From the NCBI GenBank assembly GCA_902797695.1, contig CADBTW010000034.1:1-37259 (forward strand): 37,259 bases of DNA. The letters run 5' to 3'. Positions 16,455 through 22,659 of the stretch are shown one piece after another. Below the pieces are notes generated by a model, which was not told the origin of the DNA, did not search any database, and saw only the letters and a program-made list of their open reading frames with translations. The DNA is from an uncultured Sutterellaceae bacterium. Its GTDB lineage: Bacteria > Pseudomonadota > Gammaproteobacteria > Burkholderiales > Burkholderiaceae_F. The stretch's first letter is position 1. Every line of letters begins with the position of its first letter. A program made the translations under genes and the position numbers.

Positions 16455-18818
16455 TCATTCGGCAGCCGGGGCAGGGACAAGTCCCGCCTTCGCTTCGAGC
16501 GCCTCGAGCCGCTCGACCAGGGCCGCGTTCCGGGTTTCGAGCGCCGCGATCTGGCTCGTGAGGTCGCGGATCTCGACGCTCTGCTCCCGGACCGTTCCCT
16601 CGAGCGCGACAGGGGTCGCCTTCAGCGCAGGACCCCCGAACCGGTACGAGAGCCCGAGGTTCGCCATGTGGCTGTCGGAGGCCGAGGCCGAATAGGCGGC
16701 AGAAAGCAAGAGGTTCGGGGTCGGGCGGTAGAACGCGCCCACCGCGACCGCTTCCCGGCTCTTGTAGTGCCCGAGCCCGACCGCGGCGGAGAAGGGATGC
16801 CCCTCGTCATAGTCCTGCGGATGGAGCGCCGCGATCGCGGAGGACGAGGCCCCGACCTTCGCGATTTCTTCGCCAAGCGAGTTCCTGAGGCCCCAGAGCT
16901 GGCTTCCGTTCACGGCGTCGGTGCTCCGGCGCGAGATTTCGCCAGGTGCCACTCCGGTGATCCGGCCCGTGGCGCCGTCGAAGCGAAGCGAGGAGCCGAG
17001 CGACATGGTCCCCTTCGTTCCGTCGATCACGGCCCGGGTCGCGGGGTCGCTTCCGACCGTGAGCGAGTCACCGAAGAACCCGCTTCCGAGCGTGACAGAA
17101 TTCCCGCTGACGGTCGCGGAGCCGTTCACGGCGAGGCTCCCGTCATTCGCGTCAGGGTCCCCGAGCGTGAGGCTCTTCCCGATCCGGGCGCTGCCGGAAA
17201 CGGAAAGGTCAGACGGGGCTTCGGGCGTTCCGATGGTGACATTCCCCTGAACATGAGCGTCAGAGGCAACGTCCGCCGTACCGTTCACGGAGAGTGTTCC
17301 GTCCTTCGCTTCCGGGTCGCCGATGACGACGTTCTTCCCGACACGGAAGTCCCCTTCGACCGAGCCCGACCCGGAAACCCGGAGGTCGCGGCCGATCTCG
17401 GCGTCGTTCCTCGCGCGGATCGAGTCGAACGTGCCGTCGCCCGAGGCTCTGACGCTTCCCGCGACCGCGAGGTCGCCTCCGACCGATGCGTCAGAGGCAA
17501 CGTCCGCCGTACCGTTCACCGTGAGCGACCCGTCCTTCGCCTCCGCGTCCCCGATCACGACGGTTTTCCCGATCGTGAGGCCGTTTCCGAACGTGCCGGA
17601 GCCGGAAACCGCGAGATCGCCGCCGACGTTCGAATCGCCCGAAACCCCGAGGTTCCCGCGGACAGCCGCGTCAGAAGCAACGTCCGCCGTACCGTTCACG
17701 GTGAGCTTCCCGTCGTTCGATCCAGGGTCGCCGATCACGACCGTCTTCCCGACCGTGAGGTCCTTTCCGACTGTTTCGGAGCCTGTGACAGTGAGGTCTC
17801 CGCCCACGTTCCCGTCGCCCTTCACGGTGAGGTCGCCGCCGACGGTCGTGTCAGATGCAACGTCCGCCGTACCGTTTACGACGAGCGAGTCGGTCGTCGT
17901 GCCGCCGTGGACCACGAGTTCAGAAGGAGTGCCTTCAGTCCCGACCGTGGTGTTCCCCGCGACCGAGGCGTTCCCGCCGACATCAAGGTCGCCCCCGACC
18001 GAGCCGTCCCCCCCGGTCTTCGAGTCGCCCTTGACTTCGGAATTCCCGGCGACGGTCTCGTTCCCGCCGATCGTCGCGTCACCCTTCGTTTCGAGCGACC
18101 CTGCGGTTTCCTTTCCGCCGACAGTCGAGTTCCCGCCGGTCGAGGAGTCACCGCCGACCGTGAGGCTCCCGGTATTCGTGTTCCCGGTGGTTGTCGTGTC
18201 GCCGTTCACCTGGGAGTGGCCGTTGACGGTGGAGTTCCCAGCCGTGAGCGTCCCGGTCGAGACCGAGTCGTTCGCGATGTTCTTGAGTGTTTCGGAGATG
18301 TCCGCGCCACCCCCGAGGATCGCGCGCCCGTCGCCGAGCGTCTTGATGTCGGAGAGCGCCTCGTAGCTGTTGTCCTCGCAGTCGTGGGAATCGTCCCCGC
18401 CCGTGCACCCCGCGCCCGCTTCGGAAACCCAGGCCGTGAGGTAGAGCTTCCCCGCATCGAGGTGCACGTTCACGTAGTTGTTCTTCGCGCTGCCGGCCCT
18501 CACTGTGATGTCTTTCGAACTCGCGACGTACCAGAGGCGCTTGTCGCCGAGCTCGATATAGAAGTCGCGCGAGAAGTCGGGGGCGTCCCCCGGCTGCACC
18601 CGGTCGCTCGTCGCCGAGATGTCACGGGACCCCCAGACCATGGGGAGGCCGGAATAGCTGTCGTTATAGGTGACGGTCCCGGTCGGGCCCGCGAACTGGT
18701 AGTCGATCGCCCGGGTGTCTTCCGCGTAGGCCTGGGCGGACCCGATCGCGAGGATCGCCGAGGCGACCGCGGCGGCGGTCCTCGGGCCCTTCATCCAGGC
18801 GTTTTTCCTTTCCTTCAT
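16455..18818 (-). CDS. YadA-like trimeric autotransporter adhesin at the head of the virB operon
   Basis: A 787-aa surface adhesin with a signal peptide (residues 1-32, cleaved after AYA), a unique head of ~140 residues with a Cys pair, and a long Gly/Asp/Val-rich stalk (about 190-610) of VGGDLTV-like strands, including four VNGTADVASD blocks. A YadA-type neck follows (STDAVNGSQL, about 640-650). The four-strand membrane anchor ends near residue 727 (LSYRF). Unusually, 60 further residues follow the barrel, mostly a Leu/Glu/Ala coiled coil. Trimeric autotransporters bind surfaces, matrix or other cells. The stop overlaps the virB1 start codon region by ATGA, so the adhesin is co-expressed with the transfer apparatus. 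I infer a role in donor-recipient or host contact. Confidence 0.9.
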   Translation of the reverse strand: MKERKNAWMKGPRTAAAVASAILAIGSAQAYAEDTRAIDYQFAGPTGTVTYNDSYSGLPMVWGSRDISATSDRVQPGDAPDFSRDFYIELGDKRLWYVASSKDITVRAGSAKNNYVNVHLDAGKLYLTAWVSEAGAGCTGGDDSHDCEDNSYEALSDIKTLGDGRAILGGGADISETLKNIANDSVSTGTLTAGNSTVNGHSQVNGDTTTTGNTNTGSLTVGGDSSTGGNSTVGGKETAGSLETKGDATIGGNETVAGNSEVKGDSKTGGDGSVGGDLDVGGNASVAGNTTVGTEGTPSELVVHGGTTTDSLVVNGTADVASDTTVGGDLTVKGDGNVGGDLTVTGSETVGKDLTVGKTVVIGDPGSNDGKLTVNGTADVASDAAVRGNLGVSGDSNVGGDLAVSGSGTFGNGLTIGKTVVIGDAEAKDGSLTVNGTADVASDASVGGDLAVAGSVRASGDGTFDSIRARNDAEIGRDLRVSGSGSVEGDFRVGKNVVIGDPEAKDGTLSVNGTADVASDAHVQGNVTIGTPEAPSDLSVSGSARIGKSLTLGDPDANDGSLAVNGSATVSGNSVTLGSGFFGDSLTVGSDPATRAVIDGTKGTMSLGSSLRFDGATGRITGVAPGEISRRSTDAVNGSQLWGLRNSLGEEIAKVGASSSAIAALHPQDYDEGHPFSAAVGLGHYKSREAVAVGAFYRPTPNLLLSAAYSASASDSHMANLGLSYRFGGPALKATPVALEGTVREQSVEIRDLTSQIAALETRNAALVERLEALEAKAGLVPAPAAE
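17261..17881 (-). repeat. In-frame 180/231-bp modules in the adhesin stalk
   Basis: A nearly invariant ~30-bp DNA block encoding VNGTADVASD occurs at about 17261, 17492, 17672 and 17852. The spacings are 231, 180 and 180 bases, all multiples of three, so stalk length can change by recombination without a frameshift. Confidence 0.8.
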
Positions 18819-19073
18819 CTTTTTCCTTTCCTCTTTCCCTGGCTCCGGAATGGTTTTTCACCAGGTTCTGCGGGGGGTGGAGCCGTTCGTTTTCCCTTCT
18901 GGCCCCGGGCCTGGCGTGCTTCCCCTCGCGATTGGAGATTTCCCGGTCGCGGGGGAAGGGTGGTTTTTCCGAGAAGCGGTCCCCCTTCCGGACCCGGGGC
19001 GCCTCTCGCGTTTTTCCCGGATCCCGGAAGGTGCCGCGGCAGCTCTTCTTCAGCTGTCGGAGGAAAGGTTATT
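18819..19073. other. Leader region of the transfer operon, no gene seen
   Basis: About 255 bases of GC-rich DNA between the candidate promoter and the adhesin start. It contains a ribosome site (AGGAAAGG) immediately before the ATG and several short GC hairpins, but no plausible small gene. It would be a long 5' untranslated leader if transcription starts near 19067. Confidence 0.5.
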
Positions 19074-19101
19074 TATTTAGGGATCCGAAATCTAGGGTCA
19101 G
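19074..19101 (-). promoter_or_regulatory. Candidate promoter of the virB operon
   Basis: On the minus strand a -35-like CTGACC (19096-19101) is separated by 16 bases from a -10-like TAAATA (19074-19079). The -35 element runs into the first TCAG-N3-CTGA palindrome of the repeat array, so a protein bound there would contact or block RNA polymerase. Confidence 0.5.
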
Positions 19102-19183
19102 CTCCTGATCCATCAGGAGCTGATCCATCAGGAGCTGATCTAACAGGAGCTGATCCATCAGATCCTGATATAACAGGAGCTGA
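19098..19183. repeat. Six 15-bp-spaced TCAG-N3-CTGA palindromes (iteron/operator array)
   Basis: Units start at 19098, 19113, 19128, 19143, 19158 and 19173, exactly 15 bp apart. Each is an 11-bp element, TCAG or ACAG, three bases, CTGA, followed by a 4-bp spacer (TCCA, TCTA or TATA). The first unit is the exact reverse complement of the second, forming an 11-bp perfect hairpin arm. With dyads every 15 bp the sites are not on one helix face, favouring small dimers bound side by side. The array overlaps the candidate virB promoter. Confidence 0.85.
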
Positions 19184-19200
19184 CACAACAATATGTTGTG
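19184..19200. promoter_or_regulatory. 17-bp perfect palindrome next to the iteron array
   Basis: CACAACA, three bases, TGTTGTG. It abuts the last 15-bp unit but has a different sequence, so it is probably the site of a second DNA-binding protein. Confidence 0.6.
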
Positions 19201-19216
19201 GTGCCAAAGATTGCAT

Positions 19217-19243
19217 TTTCAAGGTATTGGTGCGATCTTGAAA
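19217..19243. promoter_or_regulatory. Inverted repeat TTTCAAG-N13-CTTGAAA
   Basis: Perfect 7-bp arms at 19217-19223 and 19237-19243. The stretch 19201-19446 otherwise shows no convincing gene. A transfer-origin element would be expected near such a cluster of repeats, but nothing here matches a nick site I know. Confidence 0.35.
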
Positions 19244-19446
19244 GGGAGTGTCGGGAAGGGCATTTTCCCATCCGGTTTCATGATTTTTCCGGTTACCACT
19301 TGTTACACTTGAATCGGAATTCGAATGAAAGAGGAAGCGGAAAAGCGCGGTCCGTACATCGTCGGAAAGTGGCCGGACACGGTTACTTGGAAGGAAACTG
19401 AAGGGGGGATGCGGAAGGCCGGAAGGGAAGAGGGAGGCCTGAGGCG

Positions 19447-19491
19447 AAATAAAAATTCCCGCCGCGGGGCAGGGCCGGAATGCGGCGGGAA
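19447..19491 (-). terminator. Rho-independent terminator of the CI-like gene
   Basis: A perfect 10-bp stem (19456-19465 with 19482-19491) is followed on the minus strand by TTTTTATTT. It lies directly after the repressor stop and separates that transcript from the virB promoter downstream. Confidence 0.88.
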
Positions 19492-19499
19492 GGGGAAAG

Positions 19500-20225
19500 T
19501 CAGGCGAGCGACTTCATCGTGGCGACGAACTTCACGCGCCCGATGAAGGAGAAGGAGGGGCTGCCTTCGAGCTCCGGGGGCACCCGCTCGGTCGAGTACA
19601 TGTGGGCGTTCTCGTACCGGATGAGGAGTGAGCCGTCGAGGATCCGGTCGAGGCGGCAGATCCTGAATTCGCCCTTGTAGCGGATCGCGCAGACCTCGTT
19701 CCGGAGGTCAGACGACCCGGTGCGCTTCAGGTCGAGGAGGACCACCGCGCGGCGGGGGATGAGCGGCGCCATCCAGTCCCCTTCCACGAAGACCGCGCGG
19801 AGGTACGCGGTGTCGAACCCGTTCTCCTCGATCCAGGCGACCGGGATCGTGATGTTCGGGATGAGGAGGTCCTTCACTTCCTTCACGGCAAGCGCCCCGC
19901 CTTCTCCCGGCCCGACCCCGGCGATCGGGAGATCGATATAGTCCGCAGCGGGCTTCGCGCTCGGATCCTTCCCCTCGGTCCGGAGCTCGTCATGCTCGTG
20001 GTCCATCCATCCGACCTCGAGCCCGAGCTTTTCCTCGATCTCGCGCGCGACCCCGTCGCCCATCTCGCGGAAGTAACCGTTCGTGAGCTTCACCCGGCCC
20101 CGGATCTGCCGGAGAGTCGAGTCGCTCCGGGTCCGGCCGAGCTTCTCATTGATGTTCCCGAGTCCCCCGTACTCCTCCGCGAGCCGCGCGAGGTTCGCGC
20201 GCCTGATCTGCGACGCTGTCTTCAT
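19500..20225 (-). CDS. CI-like repressor with inactivated S24 domain
   Basis: A 241-aa phage-type repressor. The N-terminal ~75 residues are a helix-turn-helix domain (IRRxNLxxLxxEYGG through REIEEKLGLEVGWMD). The C-terminal half has the LexA/S24 fold. The catalytic Ser motif, normally GDSM, reads GDWM (Trp151), and the position of the catalytic Lys (normally VKRL) reads ICRL (Cys190). Self-cleavage should therefore be impossible, although an Ala-Gly pair (102-103) resembling a cleavage site remains. It lies upstream of, and reads toward, the virB promoter, so I infer it represses transfer and its own promoter. Confidence 0.88.
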   Translation of the reverse strand: MKTASQIRRANLARLAEEYGGLGNINEKLGRTRSDSTLRQIRGRVKLTNGYFREMGDGVAREIEEKLGLEVGWMDHEHDELRTEGKDPSAKPAADYIDLPIAGVGPGEGGALAVKEVKDLLIPNITIPVAWIEENGFDTAYLRAVFVEGDWMAPLIPRRAVVLLDLKRTGSSDLRNEVCAIRYKGEFRICRLDRILDGSLLIRYENAHMYSTERVPPELEGSPSFSFIGRVKFVATMKSLA

Positions 20226-20265
20226 TTACTTTTTCAGTAGCCTCGGAAATTTTTCCTGAAAGTAA
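20226..20265. promoter_or_regulatory. Inverted repeat before the CI-like gene (autoregulatory operator candidate)
   Basis: TTACTTTTTCAG (20226-20237) faces CTGAAAGTAA (20256-20265). The CAG/CTG cores resemble the half-sites of the 15-bp array at 19098-19183. It begins one base before the repressor start codon, so binding would block transcription or initiation of the gene itself. Confidence 0.5.
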
Positions 20266-20457
20266 TGAAATTTAACCCTCTTAAGGCAATGGTACTCTTT
20301 TGTCACGCTTTGGATTTGGAAAGGGGAGAAATTCTAACCACCCAGGCCTGCGGCGCCGTTTGGCTTCGCCGAAGGCGAAAAAGGGGAACGCGCGGCACCG
20401 GGCCTCCCGGGGGGAGGGCGGGAGGCAGAGAGAAGGGAGAAACTGCGAAGTAGCGGG

Positions 20458-21225
20458 CTACGCCGCGTCCGGCGCGAAGAACTCGATGATCGAGTGGATC
20501 GCGAGGTCCATCAGCTTCGGGTCGCGGAACGGGTGGTCGGCGCCCTCCACCGGGAGGAACTCGATCACGTTGTCCTCCGCGAACTTCCGCACCATGTCGA
20601 CCGGGATCCAGGCGTCCTCGGTCCCGTGGATGAGGAGCATCTGGTCCGCGAACTCGAAGTACTCGTGGTGCGCGTCGTCGAACGCCTTCAGTTCGTCCAG
20701 GAGCTTCCGGTCGATCTTCATCTTGCGGTCGAACCCGACGAGGACTTCCTTCCCCTTTCGGAGCTTTTCGAGCCGCTCTTCGTCAAGGTTTATCAGCATC
20801 GCGTCGTACATCTTGATCGACGCGGACCTGAGCGCGATCCGCTTGAACGGGTTCCCGTGCTTCACGATGTAGCGCATCGTGACACCGGCCCCGAAGCTCA
20901 CCGAGTAGTTGAAGACGTCCTTCGCCCCGAGGACGCGCTTCGCGTATTCCGTCACGATCCCGAGGTACTCGTCGCAGTCCGCGAGCTCGAGCTTCTTCCG
21001 GCCGTCTTCCCCGTGGCAGGGCCAGTCGATGCAGAGGACGGCGTCGTTCTTATACTTCGCCGTGAATTTTTCCGCGAACTTCGTCGTGCTCGGCTTATCC
21101 TTGCTCCCGCCGAAGCCGTGCGTGCAGATCACGACCCGCGGGAACTCGCGCGCCGCCTTGTTCCCGGTGATGAGGCGGCAGCGGATGCTGCAGCCCTTCT
21201 CGTTGATGTCGAGCTTCTTTTCCAT
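20458..21225 (-). CDS. Alpha/beta hydrolase (serine hydrolase, S33-like)
   Basis: From the ATG at 21225 the protein has 255 aa and no signal peptide. Its canonical parts are an oxyanion stretch THGFGGSKD (about 35-43), the nucleophile elbow SVSFG with Ser110, an acid residue in HGTEDAWIP and the His in GADHPF near the end. Substrate unknown; the closest pattern is cytoplasmic acyl-ester or peptide hydrolases. A much longer open frame reaches 21975, but it runs antisense through nikR and has no hydrolase features beyond 21225, so I trimmed it. It is divergent from nikR. Confidence 0.85.
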   Translation of the reverse strand: MEKKLDINEKGCSIRCRLITGNKAAREFPRVVICTHGFGGSKDKPSTTKFAEKFTAKYKNDAVLCIDWPCHGEDGRKKLELADCDEYLGIVTEYAKRVLGAKDVFNYSVSFGAGVTMRYIVKHGNPFKRIALRSASIKMYDAMLINLDEERLEKLRKGKEVLVGFDRKMKIDRKLLDELKAFDDAHHEYFEFADQMLLIHGTEDAWIPVDMVRKFAEDNVIEFLPVEGADHPFRDPKLMDLAIHSIIEFFAPDAA

Positions 21226-21443
21226 TCCCGTGCGCTTTTTCCGTGCCGCGGCCCTGTCCCGTCCGGAGGCCGCTCCTGAAGATTGAAGGGCGGAGGAGGG
21301 ATGGGCGCGGCGACAATTTGCCCCGTGATCCCTGAACTCTAGACCAATTCGAGGGGGACGTGAGGAAGCTCCCCGCGGTTTCCCCGGTATTCCGGGAAAA
21401 CGCACCGCTAGACTAGAATTTCCCGAACAGGCTGGATACTTTT

Positions 21444-21464
21444 GAAGGCCTCCCGGAGGCCTTC
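21444..21464. promoter_or_regulatory. 21-bp perfect palindrome before nikR
   Basis: GAAGGCCTCC, one base, GGAGGCCTTC. It lies 13 bases upstream of the nikR ATG. It could be an operator, or a hairpin in the leader RNA that would sequester the ribosome site; the sequence alone does not decide. A candidate -10 (TAGAAT, 21413-21418) precedes it. Confidence 0.5.
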
Positions 21465-21477
21465 GGGACGGGGAAAA

Positions 21478-21993
21478 ATGAAGCGGTTCACGATTTCGCT
21501 TGACGACGACATTGCGGAGAAGCTCGAGGAGCTGATGCGGGAGCGCGGCTACCAGAACCGGTCGGAAGCCTTCCGCGACATGCTGCGGGACATCTTCGCC
21601 TCGAAGCAGCTCGCGCGCGGTGACGCCCAGGCGCTCGCGATCGTCTCCTACAGCTACAACCACCACAAGCGCCAGCTCTCCGAGCGGATAAACGAGCTCC
21701 AGCATGAAAGGATGGACCTCGTCATCAGCACGCTCCACATCCACGTGACGCACGAGACCTGCGCCGAGACGATCTTCATTCGCGGGCCGATGTCCGAGAT
21801 CGAGTCCTTCGCGCTTTCCATCATCGCGGTCCCTGGGGTCCACTACGGGAAGATCAACCTGATCCCCGAGGGAATGGAGTCGGAGGAGGAGCCCGCAGAC
21901 CACGATCACGGCGAAGAGCACGGGCACGCGCACGAACATCCTCACGCGCATCCGCATCCCCATTCGCACGAACACGGGAACGAAGAGTCCTGA
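21478..21993 (+). CDS. nikR: NikR-type nickel-responsive regulator with His-rich tail
   Basis: A 171-aa ribbon-helix-helix repressor. The N-terminal ~45 residues bind DNA (MKRFTISLDDDIAEKLEEL). The ACT-like metal domain follows with His76, His87, His89 and Cys95, exactly the four nickel ligands of E. coli NikR. The normal protein ends near residue 133; here ~35 extra residues are rich in His, Asp and Glu (about 14 His), a likely metal buffer. NikR represses nickel uptake genes when nickel is present. The ATG at 21478 is preceded by ACGGGG. No nickel transporter is in the window, so its targets are elsewhere or include neighbours. Confidence 0.93.
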   Translation: MKRFTISLDDDIAEKLEELMRERGYQNRSEAFRDMLRDIFASKQLARGDAQALAIVSYSYNHHKRQLSERINELQHERMDLVISTLHIHVTHETCAETIFIRGPMSEIESFALSIIAVPGVHYGKINLIPEGMESEEEPADHDHGEEHGHAHEHPHAHPHPHSHEHGNEES

Positions 21994-22023
21994 CTTTCAC
22001 TTCAGAACGGAGGCTGGTGAGAG

Positions 22024-22434
22024 ATGAAGCACGAATGCCGCATCACGGTCCTCGAGACGAAATGCTTTCCGGACCTGCAGGAGAAGTACCTCGCGAACCC
22101 GAAGTCCGGGCCCTGCCCCTTTTTCCATAAGGGCGACACGTTCCTCCTGAAGCGCACCCCTGAGCAGGACGATTTCTACCACCTGATGAACGGGAAGTTC
22201 TGCGGGGAGGCGTGGGATGCCGTGAGCCGCTACGTCTACACGGCGCTCCAGGGCGGTTCCATCATGCACGGGTGGACCAACGATGAGCGCATGATGATCG
22301 CCTGCTGCAACGACGGGACGCGCCCCGTCGTCTTCCAGATCGAGCGGATCGACATTCCGGAGAACGAGGAGGAAAGGGCTTCGCTCGCGCGGCAGGACTT
22401 CCTGAACTCCCCTGACAAGGCCTACACGGGCTGA
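22024..22434 (+). CDS. TIGR04076-type small Cys-containing protein
   Basis: A 136-aa cytoplasmic protein of a family common in anaerobes, recognised by the opening CxITVLET, the GPCPFFxxGDTF stretch (about residues 36-46), the FCGEAWDAVSRYV middle and the MIACCNDGTRPVVFQIE end. Its function is not known; conserved Cys residues (the GPCP and ACC motifs) suggest metal or redox chemistry. It follows nikR by only 30 bases with a GGAGG-like ribosome site, so the two are probably cotranscribed, which hints at a metal-linked role. This link is inference. Confidence 0.82.
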   Translation: MKHECRITVLETKCFPDLQEKYLANPKSGPCPFFHKGDTFLLKRTPEQDDFYHLMNGKFCGEAWDAVSRYVYTALQGGSIMHGWTNDERMMIACCNDGTRPVVFQIERIDIPENEEERASLARQDFLNSPDKAYTG

Positions 22435-22491
22435 GAGCGGCGGGTCCTCTCTAAGGCGTCTCCCCTCCGATTCAGTCCCCGGGGACTTTCT

Positions 22492-22531
22492 TATGACGAA
22501 AAAATGTTGTTTTCTGCATTTTTTCGTCATA
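22492..22531. repeat. Palindrome A upstream of the DUF4143 ATPase
   Basis: Perfect 15-bp arms, TATGACGAAAAAATG (22492-22506) and its complement (22517-22531), with a 10-nt loop. The outer arms are the same as in copies B and C, but the loop differs. Confidence 0.85.
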
Positions 22532-22611
22532 GCGGCCGATGCCACATTAGCCCATTTTCCATTGGAAACCGCGCAATGACCAAGGGCGAGGAGGTTGCAG
22601 ATCGCTTATAA

Positions 22612-22653
22612 TTATGACGAAAAATTGAAGCATTTAACATTTTTTCGTCATAA
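22612..22653. repeat. Palindrome B, abutting the ATPase start codon
   Basis: Arms TTATGACGAAAAA (22612-22624) and TTTTTCGTCATAA (22641-22653) with a 16-nt loop. Its right arm ends six bases before the ATPase ATG. Loop and arms are nearly identical to copy C beyond the gene. Confidence 0.88.
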
Positions 22654-22659
22654 GAGCAA

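Noticed and set aside
14021-16695. Long plus-strand frames over virB4 to virB1
   Set aside because: Antisense to recognised VirB genes and without domain content.
16668-19241. Plus-strand open frame of 857 codons across the adhesin gene
   Set aside because: It is antisense to the adhesin, rich in Arg, Asp, Pro and Val from GC-biased codons, and has no domain or ribosome site. The adhesin frame has a signal peptide, repeats and an anchor.
19325-19546. Small plus-strand frame (73 codons) in the repeat region
   Set aside because: Lys/Arg/Glu-rich, runs across the terminator and into the antisense of the repressor; no family or good ribosome site.
21226-21975. N-terminal extension of the alpha/beta hydrolase frame by 250 codons
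   Set aside because: The extension is antisense to nikR and shows no hydrolase features; the compact protein starting at 21225 is complete.
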